From positions 1,302,001-1,366,000 of the forward strand of contig NZ_VSLZ01000001.1 in NCBI RefSeq assembly GCF_010747475.1: a stretch of DNA of 64,000 nucleotides, given 5' to 3'. This stretch comes from Halorussus sp. MSC15.2. GTDB taxonomy: Archaea > Halobacteriota > Halobacteria > Halobacteriales > Haladaptataceae. The notes beneath the pieces were generated by a model. It did no database searches and was not told the DNA's origin. It saw only the letters and a list, made by a program, of their open reading frames with translations. Below are positions 1 to 8,744 of this stretch, piece after piece. Position numbers and translations under genes: made by a program. How positions within the stretch are numbered: the first letter of the stretch is position 1; each line of letters starts with the position of its first letter.

Positions 1-180
1 GGCGCGGCGGGCATCGAAGCGATAAAGCGAGCGGGCGGTGCGACGGTCGCGCAGGACGAGGAGACCTGCTCGGTGTTCGGCATCCCGGCCCGCGCCATCG
101 AGACCGGTTGCGTCGATAGCGTGCGCCCGGCCGACGAGGTGGGGAAGGCGATTCTGGACACGATTCGCGATAACGGGTGA
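1..180 (+). CDS. cheB: CheB protein-glutamate methylesterase, C-terminal 59 residues (5' end outside window)
   Basis: Open from the window edge to TGA at 178-180. The residues GATVAQDEETCSVFGIPARA followed by IETGCVD match the end of the CheB methylesterase domain, where a G-P-A-x-A-I-x-x-G segment closes the catalytic fold. CheB removes methyl groups from transducer glutamates and acts with CheR in adaptation. The receiver domain and most of the catalytic domain lie outside the window. It is 6 bp upstream of cheA on the same strand, so the two are probably co-transcribed. Confidence 0.9.
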   Translation, partial: GAAGIEAIKRAGGATVAQDEETCSVFGIPARAIETGCVDSVRPADEVGKAILDTIRDNG

Positions 181-186
181 TAATAC

Positions 187-2364
187 ATGGACGACTACTT
201 ACAGGATTTCATACGCGAGAGTGAAGAGAACGTCACGGAGTTGAACAACTCCCTGCTCGAACTGGAGGACGACCCGTCCGACGAGGCCGCGATGGACTCA
301 ATCTTCCGGACGGCCCACACGCTGAAGGGCAACTTCGGCGCGATGGGCTTCCAAGACGAGAGCAACCTCGCACACGCCATCGAGGACCTGCTGGACGAGA
401 TTCGGCAGGGCCGGATGGAGGTCACGCCCGAGATTATGGACCTCGTGTTCGCGGGCGTGGACGAAATCGACCGCGCGCTCGGTCAGATAGAGGACGACGG
501 CGAGTCCGACATCGACCCGGACGACACCATCGAGGAGATTCGGGGCGTCATCGAGCGCGGCGAGACGGTCTCGGACGACGCCGACGCGGAGTCCGCGACC
601 CCGGATTCGGGCGACGACGCGAGTTCCGAATCGACCGGCGACGAGATTCCGGTGGACGAGTTCGAGGACCCCGCGGTGCTGGCCGACGCCGACGGCGACG
701 TGTTCCACGTGGCCGTGGACATGGGCGACCCCCAGATGAAGGGCGTGGACGCGATGTTCGCGCTCGAAGGACTGGAACGGGACCTCGACCTCCTCGGGAC
801 GGTCCCCGGGGTCGAGGCCATCAACGACGGCGAGTACGACGACGGCTTCGACGCCTTCGTCGTCGGCGAGAGCGCTGGCGACGTGGAGGCCGTTGTCGGG
901 TCGGTCGGCAAAATCGACGCCGGGACGGTGACCCCGCTCGACGCGGACGACATCGACGTCGAAAGTTCGACGGATGCGGGCGGCGACGAGACCGGTGCGG
1001 ACGGCGAGGCGGCGACGGACGCCGCTGACGTGAGCGACGCGGACGTCAGCGATACCGACGACACCGACGCAGGCGCTGACGATGCTCCCGTCGACGCCAC
1101 CGAGACCGACGCGGCCGACGAACCGACGGACGCAGACGACTTCACCGATGCCGACGTGGTCGAGACCGCCGATTCGGACGACCCCGACTCAGACGGCGGG
1201 TCCGACGACGCGTCCGCCGAGGAGATAGAGGAGATACAGTCGGTCCGCGTGGACGTGGACCAGTTGGACGACCTGCACGGGCAGGTCGAGCAGTTGGTCA
1301 CCAGTCGCATCAAACTCCGGCGGTCGGTCGAACAGGCCCAACTCGACAGCGCGGAGGACCACCTCGACGAACTCGACAAGATAACGTCGAGTCTGCAGGA
1401 CACCGTGATGGACATGCGGTTGGTCCCGCTGAAGAAGGTCGTCAACAAGTTCCCGCGACTGGTTCGGGACCTCGCGCGCGAGCAGGACAAGCAGATAGAC
1501 TTCGAGATGGAGGGGACCGACATCGAGTTGGACCGCACCATCCTCGACGAGATAAGCGACCCGCTGATGCACCTCCTGCGAAACGCGGTGGACCACGGCA
1601 TCGAACCGCCCGAGGAGCGCGAGGCGGCGGGCAAGCCTCGGGAGGGGACCATCCGACTCCGCGGCTTCCGCGAGCGCGACCGCGTGACCATCGAAGTCGA
1701 GGACGACGGTCACGGTATCGACCCCGACGGCATCCGGTCCAAGGCGGTCGAGAAGGGCGTCATGACCCGCGAGGAGGCCGAGAAGCTCGACACCGAGGAG
1801 GCCCAGAAACTCGTCTTCCACGCCGGGTTCTCGACCAACGACGAGGTGACCGACGTCAGCGGTCGAGGCGTCGGGATGGACGTGGTGCAGGACACCGTCT
1901 CGCGTCTCGACGGCGAGATTCGAGTCGATAGCGCGCCCGGCGAGGGCACGACCATCAGCCTCTCGCTGCCGGTCACCGTGGCCATCGTCAAGGTCCTGTT
2001 CGTCCAGTCGGGCGACGAGGAGTACGGCATCCCCATCAAGAACGTGGACGAGATTCGCCGGATGGAGGACGTCCAGACCGTCGAGGGCGAGGAAGTCGTC
2101 ACCCACGACGACACGGTCTTCCCGCTCGTGCGACTCGGCGACGCGCTGAACGTCCCCGGCCAGACCAAGAACGGCGACGGGATGCTCGTCCGCATCAAGG
2201 AGTCCGAGCGAACTGTCGCCGTCCACTGTGACGCCGTGAGCCGTCAGGAAGAGGTCGTCGTCAAACCGTTCGAGGGAATCCTCTCGGGCATCCCCGGTCT
2301 GTCGGGTGCCGCGGTCCTCGGCGAAGGCGACGTGGTGACGATTCTAGACGTGGAGACGCTATGA
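187..2364 (+). CDS. cheA: Chemotaxis histidine kinase CheA
   Basis: 725 aa. An HPt domain opens the protein, with the phospho-accepting His44 in TAHTLKGNFG. A long acidic, Asp/Ala-rich linker (about 110-350) contains a short folded P2-like segment near 165-250. The P3 dimerisation helices start near 355. The P4 ATPase follows, with an N box at HLLRNAVDHG (about 462), VEDDGHGID (about 503) and GRGVGMDVV (about 559). A CheW-like P5 domain runs from about 599 to the end. CheA autophosphorylates and passes phosphate to CheY and CheB under transducer control. The length is within the haloarchaeal range. It lies between cheB and cheC in the usual order. Confidence 0.97.
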   Translation: MDDYLQDFIRESEENVTELNNSLLELEDDPSDEAAMDSIFRTAHTLKGNFGAMGFQDESNLAHAIEDLLDEIRQGRMEVTPEIMDLVFAGVDEIDRALGQIEDDGESDIDPDDTIEEIRGVIERGETVSDDADAESATPDSGDDASSESTGDEIPVDEFEDPAVLADADGDVFHVAVDMGDPQMKGVDAMFALEGLERDLDLLGTVPGVEAINDGEYDDGFDAFVVGESAGDVEAVVGSVGKIDAGTVTPLDADDIDVESSTDAGGDETGADGEAATDAADVSDADVSDTDDTDAGADDAPVDATETDAADEPTDADDFTDADVVETADSDDPDSDGGSDDASAEEIEEIQSVRVDVDQLDDLHGQVEQLVTSRIKLRRSVEQAQLDSAEDHLDELDKITSSLQDTVMDMRLVPLKKVVNKFPRLVRDLAREQDKQIDFEMEGTDIELDRTILDEISDPLMHLLRNAVDHGIEPPEEREAAGKPREGTIRLRGFRERDRVTIEVEDDGHGIDPDGIRSKAVEKGVMTREEAEKLDTEEAQKLVFHAGFSTNDEVTDVSGRGVGMDVVQDTVSRLDGEIRVDSAPGEGTTISLSLPVTVAIVKVLFVQSGDEEYGIPIKNVDEIRRMEDVQTVEGEEVVTHDDTVFPLVRLGDALNVPGQTKNGDGMLVRIKESERTVAVHCDAVSRQEEVVVKPFEGILSGIPGLSGAAVLGEGDVVTILDVETL

Positions 2365-2377
2365 GAGGAGACGAGCT

Positions 2378-2989
2378 ATGAGCCGAGGTGACACTAGAAA
2401 CTTGCAAGTGGACATACGAAAGCTGAACCTGTTCAACCAGATGGCCAAGGAGGGGGCGAACACGGTCGCCGACCACCTCACCCAGATGACGGGGATGGAG
2501 ACCGAGATGGAGATTACCAAGATTAACTTCCTGGACATCGAGGACATCAAGACCCACGTCGGTCACAACAAGCAGGTCGGCACTCACATCGAACTCGTGG
2601 AACCGCCGTACGGCTACATCCTGTTCCTGTTCAGCGCGAGCAGTGCCAAGAAACTCGCGGCGGGGATGCTCGGTCAGGAGGCCGACTCCTCGTCGGGGTT
2701 CTCGGACATGGAACGGTCCGCAGTACAGGAAATCGGTAACATCATGACCAGCGGGTTCATCGACGGGTGGGCGAACGTGCTGAACACCACCATCGACATC
2801 TCGACGCCGAAGTTCACCTACGGTGCGGGTTCGAAGATGGTCGGCAACCTCGTGGGCACTCGCCCCGACGAGATGGCTTTGGTGTTCGACTCGCGCGTAC
2901 ACGCACGCGAGGCCGACGTGGAAGTGAAGGTGTACACGTTCCCCGAACTGGAGGAACTCGTCTCGCTGATGCAGAAGATAGAGATATAA
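2378..2989 (+). CDS. cheC: CheC-family CheY-P phosphatase / adaptation protein, single domain
   Basis: 203 aa. One CheC signature is seen, MERSAVQEIGNIMTSGFIDG, with the catalytic-type pair Glu118 and Asn121. A GWANVLNTTIDISTPKF strand pattern follows. CheC proteins dephosphorylate CheY-P and bind CheD. Bacterial CheC normally has two such active sites per chain; here I see one. The ATG lies 13 bp after cheA, so this is the same operon. The next gene carries two more CheC units, giving three CheC-type sites encoded in a row. Confidence 0.9.
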   Translation: MSRGDTRNLQVDIRKLNLFNQMAKEGANTVADHLTQMTGMETEMEITKINFLDIEDIKTHVGHNKQVGTHIELVEPPYGYILFLFSASSAKKLAAGMLGQEADSSSGFSDMERSAVQEIGNIMTSGFIDGWANVLNTTIDISTPKFTYGAGSKMVGNLVGTRPDEMALVFDSRVHAREADVEVKVYTFPELEELVSLMQKIEI

Positions 2990-3026
2990 TGGTTGGCCAG
3001 ATGAACGCGGAACCGAGGACGATTCC

Positions 3027-4199
3027 ATGAACGTCGACGTCGAATCGCTGGGGTCGTTCAGCAGGACCGCCCAATCGGGTGCCGAACGCGCCGCCGAGAA
3101 CCTGACCGGACTGACCGGTATCGAGACGGCGGTGGACGTGACGGAGGTGTCGCTAGCGTCCGCCGACGAACTCGACGGCGACGACGAACGCGTCGGCGTC
3201 GCCATCGACTTCGAGGGTGGTATCGACGGCACGACCTTGCTGACGTTCTCGGCCGACGGCGTCGAGACGATACTGGACACGCTCGTGCCCGACATCGGTA
3301 CCGAGGAGGGCGCGGTAGAAGAGGTCGGCAACGTCGTCACCGGCGGTTTCATCGGCGGGTGGGCCGACCACCTCGAAACCATCATCGACATCTCGCCGCC
3401 GGAGTACGTCGAAGGCACGACCGCCGAACTGCTCGACGACGCGGAGTTCGACCGCGACAGAGCCTTCGTGTTCCGAAGTCGAGTCAGCGCGGTCGGCGAG
3501 GAGTTGGACGTCCAGTTCCACATGTTTCCCGACGACGACTCGATGCAGGAGATGCTCGCGGGCGGCGACGAGCAGATTCCCATCGAGAAACTCGCGACCC
3601 TCCGGCGGATGGCCGAGACCGGCGCGCGGACCGCCTCCGGGACCGTCTCGGCGATGACCGGCATCGACACCGGCGTCGATATCACCCAACTGAGTTTCGT
3701 CCCGGTCGAGGACGTGCCCGCGGAACTGCGCGACCAGAAGTACGTGGGCGTGGTCCTCCAGTTCGAGGGCGCGCTCGGGGGGTACGTGCTGATACTGTTC
3801 GACGAGGCGTCGGCCCGCGACGTCGTAGGAGCGCTCGTCTCGGACACGGAAGTCGGAGCGACGTTCGACGGCGAACAGCGGTCGGCGATGGAGGAGATTG
3901 GCAACGTGATGACGAGCAGTTTCATCGACGGGTGGGCGAACGTCCTCGACGCCACCATCGACATCTCACCGCCCCAGTTCGTTCACGACATGGGTCGGGC
4001 GGTCGCCCAGTCGGTCGTCGCGCGCCTCGGCCAGCGACAGGCGTTCGCGTTCCTGTTCGACGCGACGCTCCGGGCGGACGACCGGGAGTTCGACTGCGAA
4101 ATCTACGCGCTGCCCGACGAGTCCGAACTCCACGCCGCGCTGGCGGAACTGGACCCGGACGCGACGGCAGAGCGTACCACGAGAGCAGGGTCACTATGA
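3027..4199 (+). CDS. Tandem two-domain CheC-family protein
   Basis: 390 aa made of two CheC-like halves. The first half (about 1-185) has VEEVGNVVTGGFIGGW with Glu99 and Asn102. The second (about 190-375) has MEEIGNVMTSSFIDGW with Glu290 and Asn293. Both are followed by an IDISPP(E/Q)(Y/F)V strand. The second half resembles the preceding single-domain CheC more closely than the first does. The gene probably arose by duplication and fusion of a cheC unit. Its stop overlaps the cheD start (ATGA), implying translational coupling. Role: CheY-P phosphatase and/or CheD partner. Confidence 0.9.
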   Translation: MNVDVESLGSFSRTAQSGAERAAENLTGLTGIETAVDVTEVSLASADELDGDDERVGVAIDFEGGIDGTTLLTFSADGVETILDTLVPDIGTEEGAVEEVGNVVTGGFIGGWADHLETIIDISPPEYVEGTTAELLDDAEFDRDRAFVFRSRVSAVGEELDVQFHMFPDDDSMQEMLAGGDEQIPIEKLATLRRMAETGARTASGTVSAMTGIDTGVDITQLSFVPVEDVPAELRDQKYVGVVLQFEGALGGYVLILFDEASARDVVGALVSDTEVGATFDGEQRSAMEEIGNVMTSSFIDGWANVLDATIDISPPQFVHDMGRAVAQSVVARLGQRQAFAFLFDATLRADDREFDCEIYALPDESELHAALAELDPDATAERTTRAGSL

Positions 4200-4712
4200 G
4201 TAAGCCAACCGAGTGCCGCTCGCTCACGGACGACGCGCCCGACCGCGTGCGAGTCGGCGTCGCCGAACTCGCCGTCGCCAGCGGCGACACCCGACTCACG
4301 ACCAGCGGTCTGGGTTCCTGCGTCGGCGTCGCAGTGGCGGACCCGGCCGCGGGCGTCGCGGGACTGGCCCACGTCATGCTGCCGGACGCCACCGACGACG
4401 ACCGGGCCAAGCCCGCCAAGTCGGTCGAACTCGGCGTCGAACGACTGCTCGACGCGGTCGAGACCGAGGGGGGGCGACCCCGACGCCGTGGAAGCGAAAA
4501 TCGCCGGGGGAAGTCAGATGTTCGACTTCTCGGGCGTCAGCGAGGGCGTCGGCGAGCGGAACGTCGAACGGACGCGCGAGGCACTGGCCGACCGCGGCGT
4601 CTCGGTGGTCGCCGAAGACGTGGGCGGCGGTCACGGTCGGTCGCTGGAACTCGTTCCGGACACGTGGACGCTCAGAGTCACCAGCGCTCACCGGGGGGTC
4701 GAGGACCTGTGA
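4196..4712 (+). pseudogene. cheD: CheD receptor glutamine deamidase, frameshifted at a G7 run
   Basis: The N-terminal part is open from ATG 4196 (overlapping the previous stop). It contains the CheD signature TSGLGSCVGVAV with catalytic Cys42, and AGLAHVMLPD with His59. After about residue 92 the frame is lost. The rest of CheD (EAKIAGGSQMFDFSGVS, then GERNVERTREAL and AEDVGGGHGRSLELVP) is in another frame up to TGA at 4710-4712. The break falls in a run of seven G at 4468-4474. Removing one G restores a continuous 171-aa CheD, the normal size. The gene length, 517 bp, is one more than a multiple of three. Either a sequencing or assembly indel, or a real inactivating or slippage mutation. The cheR start overlaps the stop. 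Confidence 0.9.
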
Positions 4713-5536
4713 CGCCCGACGACGAGGCGTTCGAGGAGTTACTCGACTACGTGGAGTCCGAACTCGGGTTCGCCACGAGTTACTACGACGACGCGTATCT
4801 CGACCGCCGGGTCTCCTCGCGGATGCGCCGGTCGGACACCGACGACTACGCGGAGTACCACGACCTGCTCAGCGGGGACGAGCGCGAACAGGAGGCGCTG
4901 CTCGACGCCTTCTCGGTCAACGTCACGAGTTTCTTCCGGAACCCGGAGGTCTGGGAGGAGATGCGGTCGGTCATCCGGGCGCTCTCGGAGGAGCGCAGTC
5001 GAATCCGACTCTGGAGCGCGGCGTGTTCCGACGGCCGCGAACCGTACTCGATGTCGATGTTGGCCTTAGACGACCCGGAGGTGGACGACTCGCGTATCCG
5101 AATAACCGCGACCGACATCGACCGCGAGATACTCGCGGCGGCCCGACAGGGCGTCTACGAGAACACGCGCACGACCGACATCGGCGAGCAACTCGCGCCC
5201 CTCGACGAGTACGAGCGGTACGTCGAGCGCGACGGCGACCAGTTCGCCGTGGCCGACGCGGTCAAGGAGTTGGTGTCGTTCGAGCGCCACGACCTCATCA
5301 ACGGCGACCCCAAGTCGAACTTCGACCTCGTCGTGTGCCGGAACCTCTTCATCTACATCGACACCGAACACAAACTCCCGATTCTGGAGACGGTGTCGAA
5401 GTCCCTGTCGGAGGGCGGGTATCTCGTCATCGGGAAGACCGAGACCCTTCCCGAACTGCTCAAACCGGCCTTCGAACCTATCGCCCGACGACTCCGTATA
5501 TACAGGAAGATAGACAGCATTCCTGACAGGTCGTAG
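4709..5536 (+). CDS. cheR: Chemotaxis protein methyltransferase CheR
   Basis: 275 aa from GTG at 4709, which overlaps the cheD stop TGA. An N-terminal helical domain carries YLDRRVSSRMRR. The SAM-binding domain carries VNVTSFFRNPEVW, LWSAACSDGREPYSM and VVCRNLFIYID. CheR methylates transducer glutamates using S-adenosylmethionine. The length fits the family. Because of the cheD frameshift, the frame is open without a stop from the cheD ATG right through cheR, so a much longer ORF can be drawn here; the family alignment supports the GTG start. Confidence 0.95.
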   Translation: MTPDDEAFEELLDYVESELGFATSYYDDAYLDRRVSSRMRRSDTDDYAEYHDLLSGDEREQEALLDAFSVNVTSFFRNPEVWEEMRSVIRALSEERSRIRLWSAACSDGREPYSMSMLALDDPEVDDSRIRITATDIDREILAAARQGVYENTRTTDIGEQLAPLDEYERYVERDGDQFAVADAVKELVSFERHDLINGDPKSNFDLVVCRNLFIYIDTEHKLPILETVSKSLSEGGYLVIGKTETLPELLKPAFEPIARRLRIYRKIDSIPDRS

Positions 5537-5655
5537 GTACCCCCGAACCGCATTTAGGCGCGCTCTACGTGGATTCTGGCCTCACAACGTCGGGAGTATC
5601 AGAGCTGATAACTCAGGGGGAAGATTAATGTGGCGGAAGTTCGCTGTTGACGACA

Positions 5656-7077
5656 ATGAAACTTATCGGTCTCAGCGACCAGTTCGTTCACCTCCTCGGG
5701 ACGGGCTTGGTCGGCATGGGAATCATGGATTTCATGGACGAAGAGGAGGGTGAGAGCGTCGAAGCCGACGGCGGCGGTGGCGGCGACGACGCCGAGGACG
5801 ACCTCTTCGGCGACGGCATGGGCGGCGACGCGGGCGGTGAGATGGACGACTTCGGCGAGATGGACGACGGGATGGGGATGGACGGGGAGATGGACGACTG
5901 GGCCGACGGCGGTGGCGGCGACGACGAGTTCGCCATGGGCGGCGGGTCCGGTCCGACGCAGGAACTCGAAAACCGAATCGACGAACTCGAAAACGAGGTC
6001 GCGGAGATATCCTCGACGGTCGGCACGGTTCGGAGCGAGAACGAACAGATTAGCGCGAAAGTCGACGAGACAGAGGAGAACGTCCGCAAACTCCTCGAAA
6101 TCTACGAGATGGTGACTCGGGGAGTCAACCCGTTCGTGGACGACGTGCAACAGGGCGGCATGGCCGGCGGCGACGCCCTCGACCAAGACGGCGGCGGCGG
6201 TAGTTTCGGTCTGTTCGACGAGGAGGAGGAACAAGAGGAAGAAGAAGACCTCGACTCCGACGTCGCCGACGCCGAGGCCGAGAGTTTCTTCGACGACGAC
6301 TTCGACGAGGAGGAAGACGACTTCGAGGAGGAAGACGAGTTCGGCGAGGAAGACGACTTCGACGACGCCGCCGACGATCTCGGGTTCGACTCGCCCGAGG
6401 AAGCGCTGGACGACGAGGAGCCGACGATGGAGGCTCCAGAGGAAGACGACGCAGACGACGGCGACGGTGGACAGGCAGGCGGTTCGACCTTCGCGGAACT
6501 CAAAGAGGAGTACGAGTCGGGCGACGCCGACTGGGCCGAGGAGGGCGAGGAAGGCGCGCCCGAAGGCGGCCAACCCGACCCCGAACCCACGGTCGAAGTG
6601 GAGTCTACGGCCGACGAACCGTCCGACGGGGACTTCGAGTTCGAGGAACCGGCGGAGACCGAACCCGCACCCGAACCGACGGACCCGGCCACGTCCACCC
6701 CACAGAACTCGGGCCGAGGCGGCAAGCCGTACTTGGCCCAACTCCCGAACGGCTACGTCTCTGACCTAGTGGTGATGGAGTGGTTGGAGTTCCTCGTGAG
6801 CGAGTTCGGACCCGAGGACGCGGTTCGGACCATCGAGTACTACGGCGACATCGGATGGATTAGCGAGTCGGTCGAGGAAGAACTGCTGGCGTTCGTGGGC
6901 GGTTTCGCCGACGTGGAGTCGGTCGAGACCGAGGAGACCGGTCCCGCGACACTCGAAGTCGACGACCACGTCCAGAGCCTCACCTTCCTGAGCCAACTGA
7001 CAGGCGACGCCGTCCAGCGCAAAATCGTCGAACACTGTTCGCAGATTAGAGGTGGGCGCGATGGGATTCAGCGTTAG
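5656..7077 (+). CDS. arlCE: Archaellar switch-complex protein ArlCE (FlaCE fusion)
   Basis: 473 aa from ATG 5656; an upstream TTG at 5647 would add three residues. A short N-terminal segment is followed by a Gly/Asp/Met-rich stretch and a coiled coil (about 95-155, QELENRIDELENEV). A very acidic linker comes next. The C-terminal ArlD/E domain begins at PYLAQLPNGYVSDLVVMEWL and includes YYGDIGWISESV. In haloarchaea ArlCE links the Che system (through CheF) to the archaellum motor. The gene begins the arl block and overlaps arlF by 17 bp. Confidence 0.93.
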   Translation: MKLIGLSDQFVHLLGTGLVGMGIMDFMDEEEGESVEADGGGGGDDAEDDLFGDGMGGDAGGEMDDFGEMDDGMGMDGEMDDWADGGGGDDEFAMGGGSGPTQELENRIDELENEVAEISSTVGTVRSENEQISAKVDETEENVRKLLEIYEMVTRGVNPFVDDVQQGGMAGGDALDQDGGGGSFGLFDEEEEQEEEEDLDSDVADAEAESFFDDDFDEEEDDFEEEDEFGEEDDFDDAADDLGFDSPEEALDDEEPTMEAPEEDDADDGDGGQAGGSTFAELKEEYESGDADWAEEGEEGAPEGGQPDPEPTVEVESTADEPSDGDFEFEEPAETEPAPEPTDPATSTPQNSGRGGKPYLAQLPNGYVSDLVVMEWLEFLVSEFGPEDAVRTIEYYGDIGWISESVEEELLAFVGGFADVESVETEETGPATLEVDDHVQSLTFLSQLTGDAVQRKIVEHCSQIRGGRDGIQR

Positions 7078-7510
7078 CGGTGCGACGGTGATTCTGTTCC
7101 TCGGTATATTCATCAGCTTCGGAGTCGCCTATTCGGCCGCCAACGACGGCTTCGAGCGAGTGAACGGAGCGTTCGAGGACAACTCCGAGGACGAACTCAC
7201 TCGTCAGAACACCGCCATCGCCATCGGCAACGCCTCGGTCGCGAACGAAGGCGGGCAGTCGTACCTGAACCTGACAGTCAACAACACCGGTTCGAGCACG
7301 CTGTCGGTGAACGACACCGACATTCTTATAGATGGAACCTACACGAACCACACGAGTGACAACATGGTGAGGCTGGAAGTCGGCGACGATAACGAGACGG
7401 ACCTGTGGCTCCCCGGCGAGACACTTCACGCCAACGTCTCCGTCAACAACCCCGACCGGGTGAAAGTCGTGACCGGGCCGGGCGTGTCGGACTCCGAGGA
7501 GGTGAACTGA
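7061..7510 (+). CDS. arlF: Archaellum stator-type protein ArlF
   Basis: 149 aa from ATG 7061; an in-frame GTG at 7052 is a less likely start. One N-terminal membrane helix (GATVILFLGIFISFGVAYSA) is followed by an extracytoplasmic beta-sandwich domain with many N-x-S/T sequons. ArlF binds the S-layer and anchors the rotating motor. The gene starts inside the 3' end of arlCE and is followed directly by arlG, as in other archaellum operons. Confidence 0.92.
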   Translation: MGFSVSGATVILFLGIFISFGVAYSAANDGFERVNGAFEDNSEDELTRQNTAIAIGNASVANEGGQSYLNLTVNNTGSSTLSVNDTDILIDGTYTNHTSDNMVRLEVGDDNETDLWLPGETLHANVSVNNPDRVKVVTGPGVSDSEEVN

Positions 7511-7969
7511 ATGGCGAGCGTCTCCACGTCCCACCTCATCCTGTTCATCGCCAGTCTACTCATCGCCGCCAGCGTGGCGGGGACGTTCACGCAGGGCGTC
7601 CAGCGCCTCTCGTCGGCACTCGGCGACAGGAGTGTGGACGTGAGCAGTGACATCCGTAGCGACATCACGCTCATCAGCGACCCCGGCAGCGGTGCGGTGT
7701 ACGACGACTCGGGAGACGGGAACGTCACGGTATTAGCCAAGAATACAGGGTCACGCGACCTCGAAGCGTCGAGTGACCAAATCGAGGTGTTGTTGAACGG
7801 ACGGTATCAGACGAACGTCTCCGTGACAGTCGTGGACGGTTCGGCGTGGACCGTCGGAAACGTCCTCCGGATTACCATTCGTCTCGACCAGCCACTCGAC
7901 ACGGGCAGCGACCATCGCGTGAAGATAATCGTAAACGGTGACGAAGAGGTGCTTCAGTTCCGAACATGA
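7511..7969 (+). CDS. arlG: Archaellum stator-type protein ArlG
   Basis: 152 aa. An N-terminal membrane helix ([19 protein letters not shown]) is followed by a beta-sandwich outer domain ending [12 protein letters not shown]. ArlG forms filaments capped by ArlF in the pseudo-periplasm and is part of the stator. The ATG follows the arlF stop with no gap. The stop overlaps the arlH start by 4 bp, consistent with coupled translation. Confidence 0.92.
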   Translation: MASVSTSHLILFIASLLIAASVAGTFTQGVQRLSSALGDRSVDVSSDIRSDITLISDPGSGAVYDDSGDGNVTVLAKNTGSRDLEASSDQIEVLLNGRYQTNVSVTVVDGSAWTVGNVLRITIRLDQPLDTGSDHRVKIIVNGDEEVLQFRT

Positions 7970-8730
7970 CACGAGACAATCTCTACTCGCTCGGCCTAGA
8001 AGACCACGACCGACTGAACCACGAACTCGGGGGCGGCGTCCCCCGCGGGTCCATCGTCCTCATCGAGGGCGACTACGGGGCCGGGAAGTCGGCTATCAGC
8101 CAGCGGTTCAGTTACGGACTCTGCGAGACGGGCCACTCGGTTACCCTGCTCTCGACCGAACTCACCATCGGCGGGTTCATCGACCAGATGCACTCGCTGT
8201 CGTACGGCGTCGAGGACCACCTGCTCGACGAGCGACTCCTCTTCCTCCACGCCGACGTGGACACCGGCGGCGGTCGCCTGACCGCGCCCGCCGAGGACGA
8301 GGAGGGCAACCGCAAGGAACTGCTCAACCGACTCATGAACGCCGAGGCGATGTGGCAGGCCGACGTCATCGTCATCGACACGTTCGACGCCATCCTCCGG
8401 AACGACCCCAAATTCGAGGCGCTGATTCGACAGAATGAGGAGCGCCAAGCCGCCCTCGAAATCATCTCGTTCTTCCGCGACTTGGTCTCGCAGGGGCAGG
8501 TCATCGTCCTCACAGTGGACCCCTCCACGGTGGACGAGGAAGCCATCGGCCCGTTCCGGGCCATCGCCGACGTGTTCATGGAACTCCAGATGGTCGAGGT
8601 CGGCAACGACGTGCGACGGAACATCTCCGTCAAGCGGTTCGCCGGGATGGGTGAACAGGTCGGTGACACCATCGGGTTCTCGGTCCGGGCCGACGCCGGA
8701 ATCGTCATCGAGAGTCGGAGCGTCGCCTAA
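7966..8730 (+). CDS. arlH: Archaellum assembly ATP-binding protein ArlH
   Basis: 254 aa, RecA/KaiC-like fold. Walker A is GDYGAGKS at residues 35-42. The Walker B-type strand is [11 protein letters not shown] near 132. ArlH binds ATP, forms a ring around the ArlI motor and is thought to control assembly versus rotation. Size and motif order match the family. It overlaps arlG by 4 bp and is 14 bp before arlI. Confidence 0.95.
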   Translation: MTRDNLYSLGLEDHDRLNHELGGGVPRGSIVLIEGDYGAGKSAISQRFSYGLCETGHSVTLLSTELTIGGFIDQMHSLSYGVEDHLLDERLLFLHADVDTGGGRLTAPAEDEEGNRKELLNRLMNAEAMWQADVIVIDTFDAILRNDPKFEALIRQNEERQAALEIISFFRDLVSQGQVIVLTVDPSTVDEEAIGPFRAIADVFMELQMVEVGNDVRRNISVKRFAGMGEQVGDTIGFSVRADAGIVIESRSVA

Positions 8731-8744
8731 CGACCCCTCACATT

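Noticed and set aside
483-1691. Long Ser-rich minus-strand ORF opposite cheA (402 codons)
   Set aside because: A shadow of the Asp/Glu-rich linker: GAC/GAG codons read backwards give Ser/Val/Leu. No protein character. Several similar long antisense ORFs (for example opposite glmS, the transducer and sdhA) were dropped for the same reason.
3359-5536. A 725-codon open frame covering antisense-frame cheC, cheD N-terminus and cheR
   Set aside because: The first part is an Arg-rich shadow of the tandem CheC gene, and the join to cheR exists only because of the cheD frameshift. Family starts fix cheD at 4196 and cheR at 4709.
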